The notes: generated by a model not told the origin, from the sequence alone. A DNA stretch of 64,000 nucleotides from Paractinoplanes bogorensis (GCF_018829635.1 NZ_JAHKKG010000011.1:186001-250000); one strand, 5' to 3'. Positions 43,783 through 52,833 are shown, counted from the stretch's first letter. Made by a program: numbers and translations.

Positions 43783-43798
43783 AGGAAAGCGCTTACCT
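43783..43798. promoter_or_regulatory. LacI-type operator between the repressor gene and the DUF993 operon
   Basis: AGGAAAGCGCTTACCT is a 16-bp near-perfect palindrome (two mismatched positions), 27 bases upstream of the Gfo/Idh start. It is the reference copy for the sites at 39031 and 40161. Confidence 0.8.
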
Positions 43799-43824
43799 CA
43801 GGCAAATCCAGGAGGCAGCAGAGC

Positions 43825-44976
43825 ATGGACCGAACCCCCCTCGGCATCGTCCTCAACGGCGTCACGGGCCGGATGGGCCTGCGCCAGCACCTGATCCGCT
43901 CGATCCTGGCGATCCGGGCCGACGGCGGACTCCCGCTCCGCGACGGGCGTGTCCTGTGGCCCGAGCCGGTGCTGGTCGGCCGCAGCGAGGCCAAGTTGCG
44001 CGCGATCGCCGACGAGCACGGCCTGACCGACTGGACCACCGATCTCGAGGGTGCGCTGGCCCGGCCCGATGTGCAGGTTTATTTCGACGCGCAGGTGACG
44101 TCGGCCCGGGTCAAGGCGCTGCGCACCGCGATCGAGGCGGGCAAGCACATCTACACCGAGAAGCCGGTGGCCGAGAGCCTCAGCGAAGCGATCGACCTGG
44201 CGCGCACCGCGGACGAGGCCGGTATCAAGCACGGCGTGGTGCAGGACAAGCTCTATCTGCCGGGACTGCAGAAACTGCTACGGCTGGTGCGCGGTGGATT
44301 CTTCGGGCGCATTCTCTCCGTACGCGGGGAATTCGGTTACTGGGTTTTCGAAGGCGATTGGCAAGCGGCGCAACGCCCCTCGTGGAACTACCGCGCGGCC
44401 GACGGCGGTGGCATCACGCTCGACATGTTTCCGCACTGGCATTACGTGTTGGAGCAGATCTTTGCTCCCGTACGGGCGGTGACGGCGCGCTCGGTCACCC
44501 ATGTCGACCGCAGGTGGGACGAGTCCGGCGAGCCCTACGCCGCGACCGCGGACGATGCCGTCTACGGCCTGTTCGAGCTCGACGGCGGGATCGTGGCGCA
44601 GATCAACAGCTCCTGGGCCGTACGGGTGAACCGCGACGAACTGGTGGAGTTCCAGGTCGACGGCACCGAGGGCAGCGCGGTCGCCGGCCTGCACCACTGC
44701 CGCATCCAGCCGCGCGCCGCCACGCCGAAGCCGGTCTGGGACCCCGACGTGCCGACCGGGCAGCGGTTCCGCGACCAGTGGCAGCAGGTGCCGGACAACG
44801 AGGTGTTCGTCAACGGGTTCCGGGCGCAGTGGGAGCAATTCCTGCGGTACGTGGCCGAGGACGCGCCGTACACCGGTGACCTGTGGGCGGGGGCGCGTGG
44901 CGTGCAGGTGGCCGAGCTCGGTCTGCAGTCGTCGAACGAGGGCCGGCGCCTGGAGATCCCGGAGCTGCCCCGATGA
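43825..44976 (+). CDS. Gfo/Idh/MocA-family sugar dehydrogenase
   Basis: A 383-residue NAD(P)-dependent oxidoreductase. The Rossmann start is IVLNGVTGRMGLRQH (a variant of GxGxxG), and the family EKP motif is present as YTEKPVAES near residue 114, where the Lys is catalytic. DGGGITLDMFPHWHY provides the substrate-site Asp and His. AGGAGG lies 9 bases before the ATG. It is the first gene of a four-gene operon (each stop overlaps the next start by 4 bases) controlled by the LacI site at 43783. Likely oxidises a sugar or sugar acid, perhaps to a 3-keto or lactone form; the substrate is unknown. Confidence 0.88.
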   Translation: MDRTPLGIVLNGVTGRMGLRQHLIRSILAIRADGGLPLRDGRVLWPEPVLVGRSEAKLRAIADEHGLTDWTTDLEGALARPDVQVYFDAQVTSARVKALRTAIEAGKHIYTEKPVAESLSEAIDLARTADEAGIKHGVVQDKLYLPGLQKLLRLVRGGFFGRILSVRGEFGYWVFEGDWQAAQRPSWNYRAADGGGITLDMFPHWHYVLEQIFAPVRAVTARSVTHVDRRWDESGEPYAATADDAVYGLFELDGGIVAQINSSWAVRVNRDELVEFQVDGTEGSAVAGLHHCRIQPRAATPKPVWDPDVPTGQRFRDQWQQVPDNEVFVNGFRAQWEQFLRYVAEDAPYTGDLWAGARGVQVAELGLQSSNEGRRLEIPELPR

Positions 44977-46109
44977 TCGAGTTCAGCGGTCGTGGAACCA
45001 AGTACCGGTTGGGACCCGCGCACCAAGTGGAACCCGCGCACCAAGTGGGACCCGTGTTCCAGAGTCGCGTCGCGTACGCGGCGGCACCCGTGACCGCCGA
45101 TCCGCAAGCGGAGAACATCCCGGGCGCCCCGGCCGCGCTCGACTGGGACACGACGTTGCGTTTCCGGCACCACCTCTGGTCGTACGGGTTCGGCGTCGCC
45201 GAGGCCATGGACACCGCCCAGCGCGGCGCGGGCCTCGACTATCCGGCCACCCGTGAGCTGATCCGCCGCAGTGCCGTCGAGGCCCGCTCGGTCGGTGGCG
45301 CCATCGTGGCCGGCGTCGGCACCGACCAGTTGCCCCCGGGCCCGGCCACGGTCGACGAGATCACCAAGGCCTATCTGGAGCAGTTGGCGGACGTACGGGA
45401 CGCCGGCGCCACCCCGGTCCTCATGTGCAGCCGCCACCTGGCCGCGGCTGCGCGCCACGCCGACGACTACAAACATGTCTACGGCGAGTTGCTGTCCCAG
45501 ACCGACAAGCCGGTGTTGCTGCACTGGCTGGGCGAGGCGTTCGATCCGGCGCTGGCCGGCTACTGGGGCAGCCCCGGCACGGTCGAGGAGATCATCGCCG
45601 AGCACCGGGACCGGATCGCCGGCATCAAGATCTCGCTGCTCGACGCGGACTACGAGATCGCGATGCGCCGGCGGCTCCCGCCCGGAGTGGCGATGTACAC
45701 CGGCGACGACTTCAACTACCCGGCACTGATCCTGGGCGACGAGCACGGGCATTCGGAGGCGCTGCTCGGTGTGCTGGCGGTCATCGCGCCCCCGGCAGCA
45801 AGGGCTTTCCGCGCACTCGACGCCGGCGACGTCGCCACCTACAACACGATCATGGCGCCGACCCTCCCGCTCGCCCGCCACCTGTTCGCCACGCCCACGT
45901 ACCACTACAAGACCGGGATCGTGTTCCTCAACTGGCTGGCCGGCCACCAGGACCACTTCACCATGGTGAACGGTGCCCAGTCCGGCCGATCGCCACGCCA
46001 CCTGCTGGAACTCATGCGACTCGCCGACCAGGCAGGCCTGCTGCCCGACGCTGACATGGCTACGCGACGTGCGAACGCATGGCTGACCACCATAGGACTG
46101 AACCGGTGA
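44973..46109 (+). CDS. DUF993 (PF06187) aldolase-like TIM-barrel protein
   Basis: A 378-residue protein of the DUF993 family, distant relatives of dihydrodipicolinate synthase-type lyases. TIM-barrel phrases are WDTTLRFRHHLWSYGFGVAEAMDTAQRG (in parts), GGAIVAGVGTDQ, VLMCSRHLA, PVLLHWLGEAFDP and GIKISLLDADYE, where the Lys in GIKIS sits where DHDPS enzymes form a Schiff base; MYTGDDFNY follows. An aldol cleavage of a keto-sugar acid is plausible but unproven. Oddity: residues about 14-27 are an in-frame 18-bp tandem duplication (PAHQVE/PAHQVG). It is coupled to its neighbours by ATGA and GTGA overlaps. Confidence 0.87.
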   Translation: MIEFSGRGTKYRLGPAHQVEPAHQVGPVFQSRVAYAAAPVTADPQAENIPGAPAALDWDTTLRFRHHLWSYGFGVAEAMDTAQRGAGLDYPATRELIRRSAVEARSVGGAIVAGVGTDQLPPGPATVDEITKAYLEQLADVRDAGATPVLMCSRHLAAAARHADDYKHVYGELLSQTDKPVLLHWLGEAFDPALAGYWGSPGTVEEIIAEHRDRIAGIKISLLDADYEIAMRRRLPPGVAMYTGDDFNYPALILGDEHGHSEALLGVLAVIAPPAARAFRALDAGDVATYNTIMAPTLPLARHLFATPTYHYKTGIVFLNWLAGHQDHFTMVNGAQSGRSPRHLLELMRLADQAGLLPDADMATRRANAWLTTIGLNR

Positions 46110-46909
46110 AGGGCTTCTCGCTGAACCAGGCGACCACCAAGTACTGGTCGCTCGACGAACTGGTGTCCGGCTGCGTGTCCGTCGGCGTGTCGGCCGTGGG
46201 CCTGTGGCGCGAGGAGGTCACCGCCTTCGGCACGGAGAAAGCCGCTTCCCTCGTACGGGACCAGGGGTTGACGGTCTCCTCGTTGTGCCGGGGCGGCTTC
46301 TTCCACGACGAGAACTGGTACGACGAGAACCGGCGCGCCATCGAGCAGGCCGCGAACCTCGGCACAGACACGCTGGTCCTGGTCAGCGGCGGTCTGCCCG
46401 GCTCGAGCCGCGACCTCGACAGCGCCCGCCGGCACGTGGGCGACGCGATCGGGGCCCTGGTTCCGGACGCGCTGGCCGCCGGTGTGCGGCTGGCGATCGA
46501 GCCGCTGCACCCGATGTTCTGCTCCGACCGTTGTGTCGTGTCCACCCTCGACCAGGCGCTGCACCTGGCGTCGCCCTACCCGGCGTCCGCGGTCGGCGTG
46601 GTGATCGACACCTATCACCTGTGGTGGGACGACACGGTGTGGGACGGCATCGCCCGGGCCGGCGCGGAGGGGCGGATCGCCGCGTTCCAACTGGCCGACT
46701 GGATCACGCCGCTGCCGTCGGGCGTGTTGCTGGGCCGCGGTCTGCCGGGCACCGGGGCGATCGACATGAAACGGTTCGCTTCCGCCGTACGGGAAACGGG
46801 TTTTGATGGTTTTGTCGAGGTAGAGGTGTTCCACGAGGAAGTGTGGTCACGGCCGGGCGCTTCCGTTCTGGCGGAGGCCATTGCCGGCTACGAAGCGGCG
46901 GTGGCATGA
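46106..46909 (+). CDS. Sugar phosphate isomerase/epimerase-type TIM barrel
   Basis: A 267-residue AP-endonuclease-2-like (xylose-isomerase-like) TIM barrel. Seen are GFSLNQATTKYWSLDELV, a metal-site Glu in LAIEPLHP, VIDTYHLWWDD (Asp and His), AFQLADW and the last strand FDGFVEVEVFHEEVW with Glu (in parts). It should isomerise or epimerise a sugar or keto acid with a divalent metal. The GTG at 46106 overlaps the DUF993 stop by GTGA, matching the coupling of the rest of the operon; an ATG at 46079 is the alternative. Contains the decamer at 46787. Confidence 0.88.
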   Translation: MKGFSLNQATTKYWSLDELVSGCVSVGVSAVGLWREEVTAFGTEKAASLVRDQGLTVSSLCRGGFFHDENWYDENRRAIEQAANLGTDTLVLVSGGLPGSSRDLDSARRHVGDAIGALVPDALAAGVRLAIEPLHPMFCSDRCVVSTLDQALHLASPYPASAVGVVIDTYHLWWDDTVWDGIARAGAEGRIAAFQLADWITPLPSGVLLGRGLPGTGAIDMKRFASAVRETGFDGFVEVEVFHEEVWSRPGASVLAEAIAGYEAAVA

Positions 46910-47658
46910 GCGTCCTGCGCGTCGGCGACGTCGAGGTGGCGACCTACGTGCTCGACCCGCCGCTCGACATCCGCCTGGCACCGAGGCCCTACTTGCATCC
47001 GGTGCGAACTCTCGGCGGCACGGTGGTGACCGACGAGCTGTGTTTCGACCACCCGTGGCACCTCGGCGCCTCGGTCACCATCGCCGACGTGAACGGCTGG
47101 AACTTCTGGGGCGGCCGTACCTATGTACGCGACCAGGGTTACACATGGCTGGACGACCACGGCACGATCCGCCACGACGGCTGGGAGGGTAGCGGGCTGG
47201 TCGAGCGGCTGCGCTGGAACGACGGCGACGGCCGCACACAACTCACCGAGCGCCGCGAGATCAGCGCCGCGGCCGCCGCGGGTGGGTGGGAGCTCACCAT
47301 GACCTATTCGTTGACTTCGATTCGGGATACCGCTCTCGGCAGCCCGGCCACCAACGGCCGCGACGGGGGAGCGGGCTACGGCGGCTTTTTCTGGCGCTGC
47401 CCACCCGGCCGCGCGGTCGCGAGCGAACCGCACGGCAGCGCCGCCGAATCGGTGACGCTGACCGTGGACGACCGCTATTCGCTGACATTCCGGGGCTTGT
47501 CCGGCGACGACCGCTGGTTCATTCGAACCGACGACTACATCGGCGTGGGCGCCGCCCTGGCCTGGGAGAGGCCCCTGCTCATCCCGGCCGGCGAAACCCT
47601 GACCCGGACCATGAGCGTGCTGATCAGGGACGATTTCCCGGAGCCTCAGCCGGAGTGA
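46906..47658 (+). CDS. PmoA-like (DUF6807) family protein
   Basis: A 250-residue beta-rich protein matching the 'methane oxygenase PmoA' family (PF14100/DUF6807), a misnomer: members are found in sugar-catabolic clusters, not methanotrophy. Typical features are the N-terminal RPYLHPVRTLGG, DHPWHLGASVTIADVNGWNFWGG (in parts) with conserved His and Trp, and GGFFWRCPPG. Galactose-mutarotase-like fold is likely, so it may bind or epimerise the pathway sugar. Last gene of the LacI-controlled operon. Confidence 0.82.
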   Translation: MSVLRVGDVEVATYVLDPPLDIRLAPRPYLHPVRTLGGTVVTDELCFDHPWHLGASVTIADVNGWNFWGGRTYVRDQGYTWLDDHGTIRHDGWEGSGLVERLRWNDGDGRTQLTERREISAAAAAGGWELTMTYSLTSIRDTALGSPATNGRDGGAGYGGFFWRCPPGRAVASEPHGSAAESVTLTVDDRYSLTFRGLSGDDRWFIRTDDYIGVGAALAWERPLLIPAGETLTRTMSVLIRDDFPEPQPE

Positions 47659-47688
47659 GACGCTTCGCTCAGGTCGGCGTGGAGGGCG

Positions 47689-47715
47689 CTGAGCCGAACA
47701 AGCTCCGGCTTTCAG
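47689..47715. terminator. Possible bidirectional terminator between convergent genes
   Basis: CTGAGCCG...CGGCTTTCAG can fold with CTGA/TCAG and GCCG/CGGC stems around AACAAGCTC, overlapping the S41 stop. Weak: the stem has bulges. Confidence 0.4.
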
Positions 47716-49610
47716 TCCTCCAGCGTCCCGAGGGGCTGCAGGCTACCGCCCCGGCGTACGAAGGTCCGCAACGCCACGACCTCGCCCTTGTCGAAGCCGC
47801 GCACCCGCACCACCTGACCCCCGGCGGAGCCGGTAACCGCGATCGGCCCCGGATTGCCGCCCAGGTCGGCGCTGCAGCGTGGCCGGCCGTCGACCTCGAT
47901 GTCGGCCCGGTCGATGCCCAGCACTCCGAAGGTCGCCGTCAGGTCGGCGTCGGCCTCGGAGAGCGTGACGTCGAAGCGCCGCGCACCCGCCTTGTCGAGC
48001 CGGGCGACTGCCGCCGCCATCAGGTCGGCGTCGTCCTCCACGATGTCGCGGCGGGTGGTGACGTGGCGGTCGTCCGGCACCACGCCGTAGTCCTCCAGGG
48101 GCGTGCCCGCGTTCGGGCCGACCCGCAGCACCCGGCGCATCACCAGCGACACGCTCGCGCCCAGGGGCAGCGCCCGGTACGGCACGTCGGTCTGTCCGTC
48201 GAACGCACCGATCAGGTCGGCCAGTTTCCAGACGTTGCCGCCGCCCGCGCCGGTGGTGCCGTCGGTGCCGAGGATCGCGCCGATGCCGTTGTCCTGGAAG
48301 CCGGCCGAGAAGATGTCGGTGGCCGAATAGCAGCGGGCGTCGGTGAGCAGCACGATCGGCCCGAAGTAGGACTGCGGCACCGCGTCGAACCACTCCCGCT
48401 CGGTGAACGGGACGCCCGCCGAATAGAGTGCGCCGGTCTCGAGGGCCTGGTCCATCGACTTGCGCCACGGCTCGAGGCTGTCGCTCGACCGGCACAGCCG
48501 CAGGTTGAGCGTGGTCGCCGCGAACTGGGCCGGCTCCGGTTCGACCGGGCGCCCGGTCAGCGTCTGCAGGCAGAGTTCGGCCGCGACGACGTTGCCGCCG
48601 CCGTTGCCGCGTACGTCGAGCACCAGGCCGTCCGGGGGCAGCACACTCAGCAGGCGCGCGAACTCGCGTACGAAAGGAATGATCCCGCCGGCCGTCGGCA
48701 TGAACGTGCGGATCCGCAGATGCCCGACCGTTCGCCCGCCGGCCGTCACCCGGCGGGCCTCGAAAACGGTGGCCAGGTCGGGGCTGACCGGCACGCTGTC
48801 GGGTCCGGCGTTCTGGGTGCGGCGCCCGCTCGCCTCGGCCACCAGCGCCTCCGGGGCGAACAGCTCCGCGCGCAGCCGCGACAATTGAACGCCCTCGACG
48901 TCGACGCCCAGGTTGTGCGGGCCCTCCGAATCGGCCGCGCTCTCCGCCGTCGCGATCGGCGTCGCGTTCCACGTCAGCCGGGTCTCTCGCGGCTGATTCG
49001 CGGCGTCGAGGAAACCGACGACGATCCATTCCTCGTCCGGCGGCGGCGCGAAGGCCAGCGACCGTACGGTGAACATCTGCAACGCCCGGGCGTGCCGCGC
49101 GTCGGGGTTGGCGCCGGGCAGCCGGTCACCGAACCGCTCGATCGCCCGCCCGATCGGCACCCCGTTCCAGTGGGTCACCTCGACGCCGAAGTGGAACGCG
49201 TCGCCGTCGAGTTCGGGCTGGTCGGCCTGCCGTTTGCTGACCAGGTATCGGCGCCGCCCGTCCTCGGTGAACTCCTTGAGCAGGAACGGCAGGAACACCC
49301 CGACCCCGTTGAACGGCTCCGGCAGGGTGTAGCGCGTGTGCAGGTCACGCAGCGAGTTGAAGATGTCGATCAGCTCGGCGTGCATCCGGAACTCGAGTTC
49401 CGGGTCGCCGTCACGGCCGAGACGCTGGGCGAGCAGCCGCAGCCGTTGCACCGGATTGATGCCGTAACGGGCGACTTTGAACGGCAACAGCGCGTAATTC
49501 TGCTCCAGCAGCAGTAGAGCCTGCTCGACGATCAACTTTCGCTGATCGGGGGTGAGCCGGCCGATCTCGGTGCCGTTGAGGAAATCGGTGAGTGACGTCG
49601 CCGCGGTCAT
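47712..49610 (-). CDS. S41 family (tail-specific) serine protease-like protein
   Basis: A 632-residue protein with a C-terminal S41/ClpP-crotonase-like catalytic domain: GLVLDVRGNGGG (oxyanion strand), FGPIVLLTDARCYSATD with the likely nucleophile Ser in CYSATD, and GGGNVW. The N-terminal half includes an alpha-helical region (RKLIVEQALLLLEQNYALL) and a PDZ-like segment (HFGVEVTHWNGVPIGRAIERFG in parts). No signal peptide, so a cytoplasmic protease or peptidase. The C-terminal about 90 residues add a small beta domain. Monocistronic, convergent with the DUF993 operon. Confidence 0.85.
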   Translation of the reverse strand: MTAATSLTDFLNGTEIGRLTPDQRKLIVEQALLLLEQNYALLPFKVARYGINPVQRLRLLAQRLGRDGDPELEFRMHAELIDIFNSLRDLHTRYTLPEPFNGVGVFLPFLLKEFTEDGRRRYLVSKRQADQPELDGDAFHFGVEVTHWNGVPIGRAIERFGDRLPGANPDARHARALQMFTVRSLAFAPPPDEEWIVVGFLDAANQPRETRLTWNATPIATAESAADSEGPHNLGVDVEGVQLSRLRAELFAPEALVAEASGRRTQNAGPDSVPVSPDLATVFEARRVTAGGRTVGHLRIRTFMPTAGGIIPFVREFARLLSVLPPDGLVLDVRGNGGGNVVAAELCLQTLTGRPVEPEPAQFAATTLNLRLCRSSDSLEPWRKSMDQALETGALYSAGVPFTEREWFDAVPQSYFGPIVLLTDARCYSATDIFSAGFQDNGIGAILGTDGTTGAGGGNVWKLADLIGAFDGQTDVPYRALPLGASVSLVMRRVLRVGPNAGTPLEDYGVVPDDRHVTTRRDIVEDDADLMAAAVARLDKAGARRFDVTLSEADADLTATFGVLGIDRADIEVDGRPRCSADLGGNPGPIAVTGSAGGQVVRVRGFDKGEVVALRTFVRRGGSLQPLGTLED

Positions 49611-49763
49611 GCCGATCAGCGTAGATCCGCCCGACCCGGACGCCGCTGTCCGATCTTGGACCGATGTATTCGTTTCGATGGATCACGCATTGATTTCCCA
49701 TTGACTCCGGTCGAATTGCGGTTCTAGATTCCGCTCGACAGTGTCCAACGGGGAAGGAACGAA

Positions 49764-50252
49764 ATGATGATCCACATCAGGAAACGGATCGCGGCGGTCG
49801 CCGTGACCATGCTGGCGATCGTGACGGTGAGTCTCTCGACCGCCGGTCCCGCCAACGCCGACATTCCGGCCGGTGGCCTGGCCGCTTCCGTCTCGTGCAC
49901 GCGGGCCGCGCAATTCACCTCCGGCGGCTATCTCGCCAACTACGTGCCCGTCACCTCGAGCAAGAGCACCAACTGCATCCTGGCCAAGGGCAACAACAGC
50001 GGCGCCGTGACGGGTCTGCAGAGCAACTTGAACATCTGCTACAAGCGCAACCTCGCCATCGACGGCGATTTCGGCCAGAACACCAAAGACGCGCTCATCT
50101 ACGCGCAGGGCGTGATGAAGACCGACAAGGACGGCGTCTATGGCCCGGATACGCGCAAGAAGATGAAGATGTACTTCACTCTCGACGGCACCACTGCGCT
50201 CTGCACGGTCTGGGGCGAGCGCACCTGGACGTTCGACCACTTCCAATACTGA
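49764..50252 (+). CDS. Secreted peptidoglycan-binding-domain protein
   Basis: A 162-residue exported protein: Sec signal (RKRIAAVAVTMLAIVTVSL, cleavage near ANADI, residue 33), then one PG_binding_1-like repeat (AVTGLQSNLNICY; LAIDGDFGQNTKDALIYAQG; DKDGVYGPDTRKKM), the three-helix bundle with G.FG..T...... pattern. Four cysteines probably pair. No catalytic domain follows, so it may act as a wall-bound or secreted inhibitor or adhesin. GGGGAAGGAA precedes the double ATG. A decamer copy follows the stop directly (50254). Confidence 0.87.
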   Translation: MMIHIRKRIAAVAVTMLAIVTVSLSTAGPANADIPAGGLAASVSCTRAAQFTSGGYLANYVPVTSSKSTNCILAKGNNSGAVTGLQSNLNICYKRNLAIDGDFGQNTKDALIYAQGVMKTDKDGVYGPDTRKKMKMYFTLDGTTALCTVWGERTWTFDHFQY

Positions 50253-50384
50253 TTTTCCCGTACGCCTCCGGTCCGGCACCAAACGCACCACACCGAACCC
50301 GAGGTTTCGCCGGCCTGAGCGCGGGCGAACGGCCGTAGCGCCCGACCGGGATGTCCCCGATGGCCGGGCTTCAAGGTTCTCGGC

Positions 50385-51635
50385 ATGGGGGATTTACGGG
50401 GATCGCTGGATAAAGTGCTGCCGCCGCCCGGGTTGCCCCGGCGCCTCGCCGCTCAGTCGGCGTTGCTCGGGATCGGCGGCGGCACGTTCCTGACCGGTAG
50501 CGTGGTCTTCTTCACGCTCTATGCCGGGCTGTCACCGATCCAGGTCGGCATCGGTTTCTCGGTGGCCGGACTGGTCGGTCTCGTCGGCTCGCTTCCGCTC
50601 GGGCACCTGGCCGACCGGATCGGCGGGCGCCGGTCCTGGGTGCTGGGGGCACTGGGCGGGGCTGCCGTCTTCGCCCTCTATCCGGTCACCGGCGGGTTCT
50701 GGACGTTCCTCGCGCTGATCACCGCGGAGGCGGCGACCGACACCCTGGCCAACGCGGGCCGCATGGTCTACATGGGCGCCGCCCTGGCCCGCGAGGACCG
50801 GGTGCGGACCATGGCGTTCGCCCGGGCCTACCTGAACGTCGGGTTCACGATCGGCTCCGGCCTGGGCGCGGCCGCGCTGGCCCTGGACTCCCGGAGCGGC
50901 CTGCTGATCCTCGTGCTGGCCAACGCGGCCGGCCTGGCGCTCAACGCGCTCTTCGTGGCCCGGATGCCGGCCGTGCACGCCGCCGCCGGGCCCACCGAGG
51001 CCAGGCCGAGTCCGTGGGGCGTCCTGCGCGACCACCCGTACACGGCGCTGGCCTCGCTCTTCGGCGTGCTCTGGCTGAACGCGACCCTGTTCGGCGAGGT
51101 CGTCCCGCTCTGGGCGATCACCATGACCGACGCCCCGAAGCCGCTGCTGGGCGTCCTGTTCGCCATCAACACGATCATGGCCGTGGCCCTGCAGGTGCGA
51201 GCGACCCGGGGCGCCGACAGCCTCGCCGGCTCGACCCGGCTGCTGCGGTGGGCCGCGCTGGCCACAGTGGCCGCGTGCCCGGTGGTCGCCCTGAGCGGCG
51301 CGACCCACGGCTGGGCGACGATCGCCCTGCTGGCCCTCACGATCGTGCTGCTGACCGCGACCGAGCTGTGGATGTCGGGCGCCCAGTGGTACCTGCAGAC
51401 CGAGATCCCGCCACCCGCCCAGCGCGGCGCCTACATGGGCGCGAGCAAGTCGGTCGGCGGCGTGACCAAGATGCTCGGCCCGGCGTCGCTGACGTTCCTG
51501 GCCATTCACACCGGTGGCTGGGGCTGGTGGGTGATCGCCGCCATCTTCGTGGCCGCGTGGGCCGCCGCGACCCCGATCGTCGCCTGGGTCGAGCGCACAC
51601 CTCGCAACGGAGTCCCCGCCGCCCTGGTCCGCTGA
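50385..51635 (+). CDS. Major facilitator superfamily transporter
   Basis: A 416-residue MFS permease with about 12 helices. The loop 2-3 signature appears as GHLADRIGGRRSW, the classical G..aDr.GrR motif A. Motif-C-like glycine-rich helix 5 includes FTIGSGLGAAAL. A proton-coupled drug or metabolite exporter (DHA1-like) is most likely; the substrate is unknown. No adjacent regulator. It converges on the minus-strand uronate operon (26-base gap). Confidence 0.88.
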   Translation: MGDLRGSLDKVLPPPGLPRRLAAQSALLGIGGGTFLTGSVVFFTLYAGLSPIQVGIGFSVAGLVGLVGSLPLGHLADRIGGRRSWVLGALGGAAVFALYPVTGGFWTFLALITAEAATDTLANAGRMVYMGAALAREDRVRTMAFARAYLNVGFTIGSGLGAAALALDSRSGLLILVLANAAGLALNALFVARMPAVHAAAGPTEARPSPWGVLRDHPYTALASLFGVLWLNATLFGEVVPLWAITMTDAPKPLLGVLFAINTIMAVALQVRATRGADSLAGSTRLLRWAALATVAACPVVALSGATHGWATIALLALTIVLLTATELWMSGAQWYLQTEIPPPAQRGAYMGASKSVGGVTKMLGPASLTFLAIHTGGWGWWVIAAIFVAAWAAATPIVAWVERTPRNGVPAALVR

Positions 51636-51660
51636 GCTGCCCTGAGGCACACGAGACCCG

Positions 51661-52749
51661 TTACAGGATCGGCAACCGCCACCGATCGGGTCTCGTCGCC
51701 CACGTGATGCCCAGCTCGGACGGCAGCGACAGGGTGTCGGCGGCCCGGCGGAGCAGGGCGTTGATGCCGGGGATCGTGTGGCCGGGGACGTCGAGCCGGT
51801 GGGGGAGCGGGTTGCCGGGGAGCGTCAGCGCCTCGAGCACGCTCGTGAAATCGGCCGTCGACTCCAGTGGGACCAGCAGCGGCGTGCCGTCGGCCCGGTG
51901 GGCCAGCAGGTTCGTGAGAAGGTCGGCGCGGCCAGGCACCTCGGACAAGGTCGCGTCCGAGCCCATGGCCAGCCGGTCGGTCGGGTATTCGAGCAGGGCC
52001 CGGCCGTCCGGTGAGCGGGCCGAGATCTCGCCGGGGATGAAGTCCTCGCCGGCCAGGGTGACGGCGATCAGTAACGGCAGGCCGCTCTCGAAGGTGATGC
52101 GGGCGAACGCCGTGTCCTCCACCTCGATCGGGCGCACGCGGTAGCGCTCGACCTCCAGCAGGCGCGGCCGGCCCGCTCCGGTCGCGGCGCCCGCGGCCAG
52201 CGCCTGCATCACGGCGTGTGCGAGCGGGTTGACCAGGGCGCCGTCGACCACCGGGCGGCCGTCGACGACGCGCCGGCCGGCCCAGGGGGAGCGGGCGTAG
52301 TAGGCGTCGTCGCGTTTCCACGAGGCCACGGCGGTCAGGGCCGTCACCGAAGGGTCGAGCGCCGACCGGAACCGGGCCCAGGCCAGCGAGCCCAGCGACT
52401 GGAAGCCGACCTGGCATGCCCGGCCCGCCCGCGTGGTCGCTGAAACCAGCGTGCGGTGCGCGGCGACAGAGGTGACCGGTGGCTTCTCCAGCAGCAGATC
52501 GCAGCCGGCGTCCAGCGCGTCGAGGGCGATCGGCAGATGGGTGTGCGGCGGCGTGCAGATCACCACCACGTCCGGCTTGGTCTCGGCCAGCAGCATCCGG
52601 TGGTCGCTGAAGACCGGCGCGTCGGCGGGCGGGTCGATCGGCTGCACGTCGGCCAGCCCCACCAGTTCGACGTCCGGCAGCGACGCGATCAACCGCCGAT
52701 GCCACCGCCCGTGCCCGTTCGCGCCGATCAGCGCCACGCGCGCGCTCAC
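51661..52749 (-). CDS. Gfo/Idh/MocA-family oxidoreductase (last gene of the uronate operon)
   Basis: A 362-residue oxidoreductase: Rossmann start RVALIGANGHGRWHRR, CTPPHTHLPIA and the EKP motif as LLEKPPVTS near residue 96. The C-terminal substrate domain has WAGRRVVDG and NPLAHAVMQAL, with His and Asn in the active site. The start is taken at GTG 52749, where homology begins; an in-frame ATG at 52833 would overlap the upstream gene's stop. Between the two genes lies an imperfect repeat of the upstream gene's 3' end. It probably oxidises a sugar or inositol-like compound imported by the same regulon. Confidence 0.85.
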   Translation of the reverse strand: MSARVALIGANGHGRWHRRLIASLPDVELVGLADVQPIDPPADAPVFSDHRMLLAETKPDVVVICTPPHTHLPIALDALDAGCDLLLEKPPVTSVAAHRTLVSATTRAGRACQVGFQSLGSLAWARFRSALDPSVTALTAVASWKRDDAYYARSPWAGRRVVDGRPVVDGALVNPLAHAVMQALAAGAATGAGRPRLLEVERYRVRPIEVEDTAFARITFESGLPLLIAVTLAGEDFIPGEISARSPDGRALLEYPTDRLAMGSDATLSEVPGRADLLTNLLAHRADGTPLLVPLESTADFTSVLEALTLPGNPLPHRLDVPGHTIPGINALLRRAADTLSLPSELGITWATRPDRWRLPIL

Positions 52750-52833
52750 GGAAGAGCGCCGATCAACGCCGCCGGCGGGCTCACGGAAGAAGCGGCCAGC
52801 GAGCCCCTGGAGGAAGCGGTCATGGAAGAGCAC
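52746..52833. repeat. Imperfect 35-39 bp repeats of the dehydrogenase 3' end
   Basis: On the plus strand TCACGGAAGAGCGCC (52746), TCACGGAAGAAGCGG (52781) and TCATGGAAGAGCACC (52820) are related. The 52820 copy is the true gene end (minus strand GCT CTT CCA TGA). The 52746 copy contains an equivalent GCT CTT CCG TGA, which also supplies the GTG start of the next gene. Confidence 0.6.

Noticed and set aside
46906..47658. Methane monooxygenase subunit (name PmoA)
   Set aside because: The family label is historical; the sequence is a soluble beta-rich protein in a sugar operon, not membrane-bound pMMO.
47286..49517. 743-codon plus-strand frame opposite the S41 gene
   Set aside because: Shadow frame; the minus-strand translation shows a coherent S41 protease with catalytic motifs.
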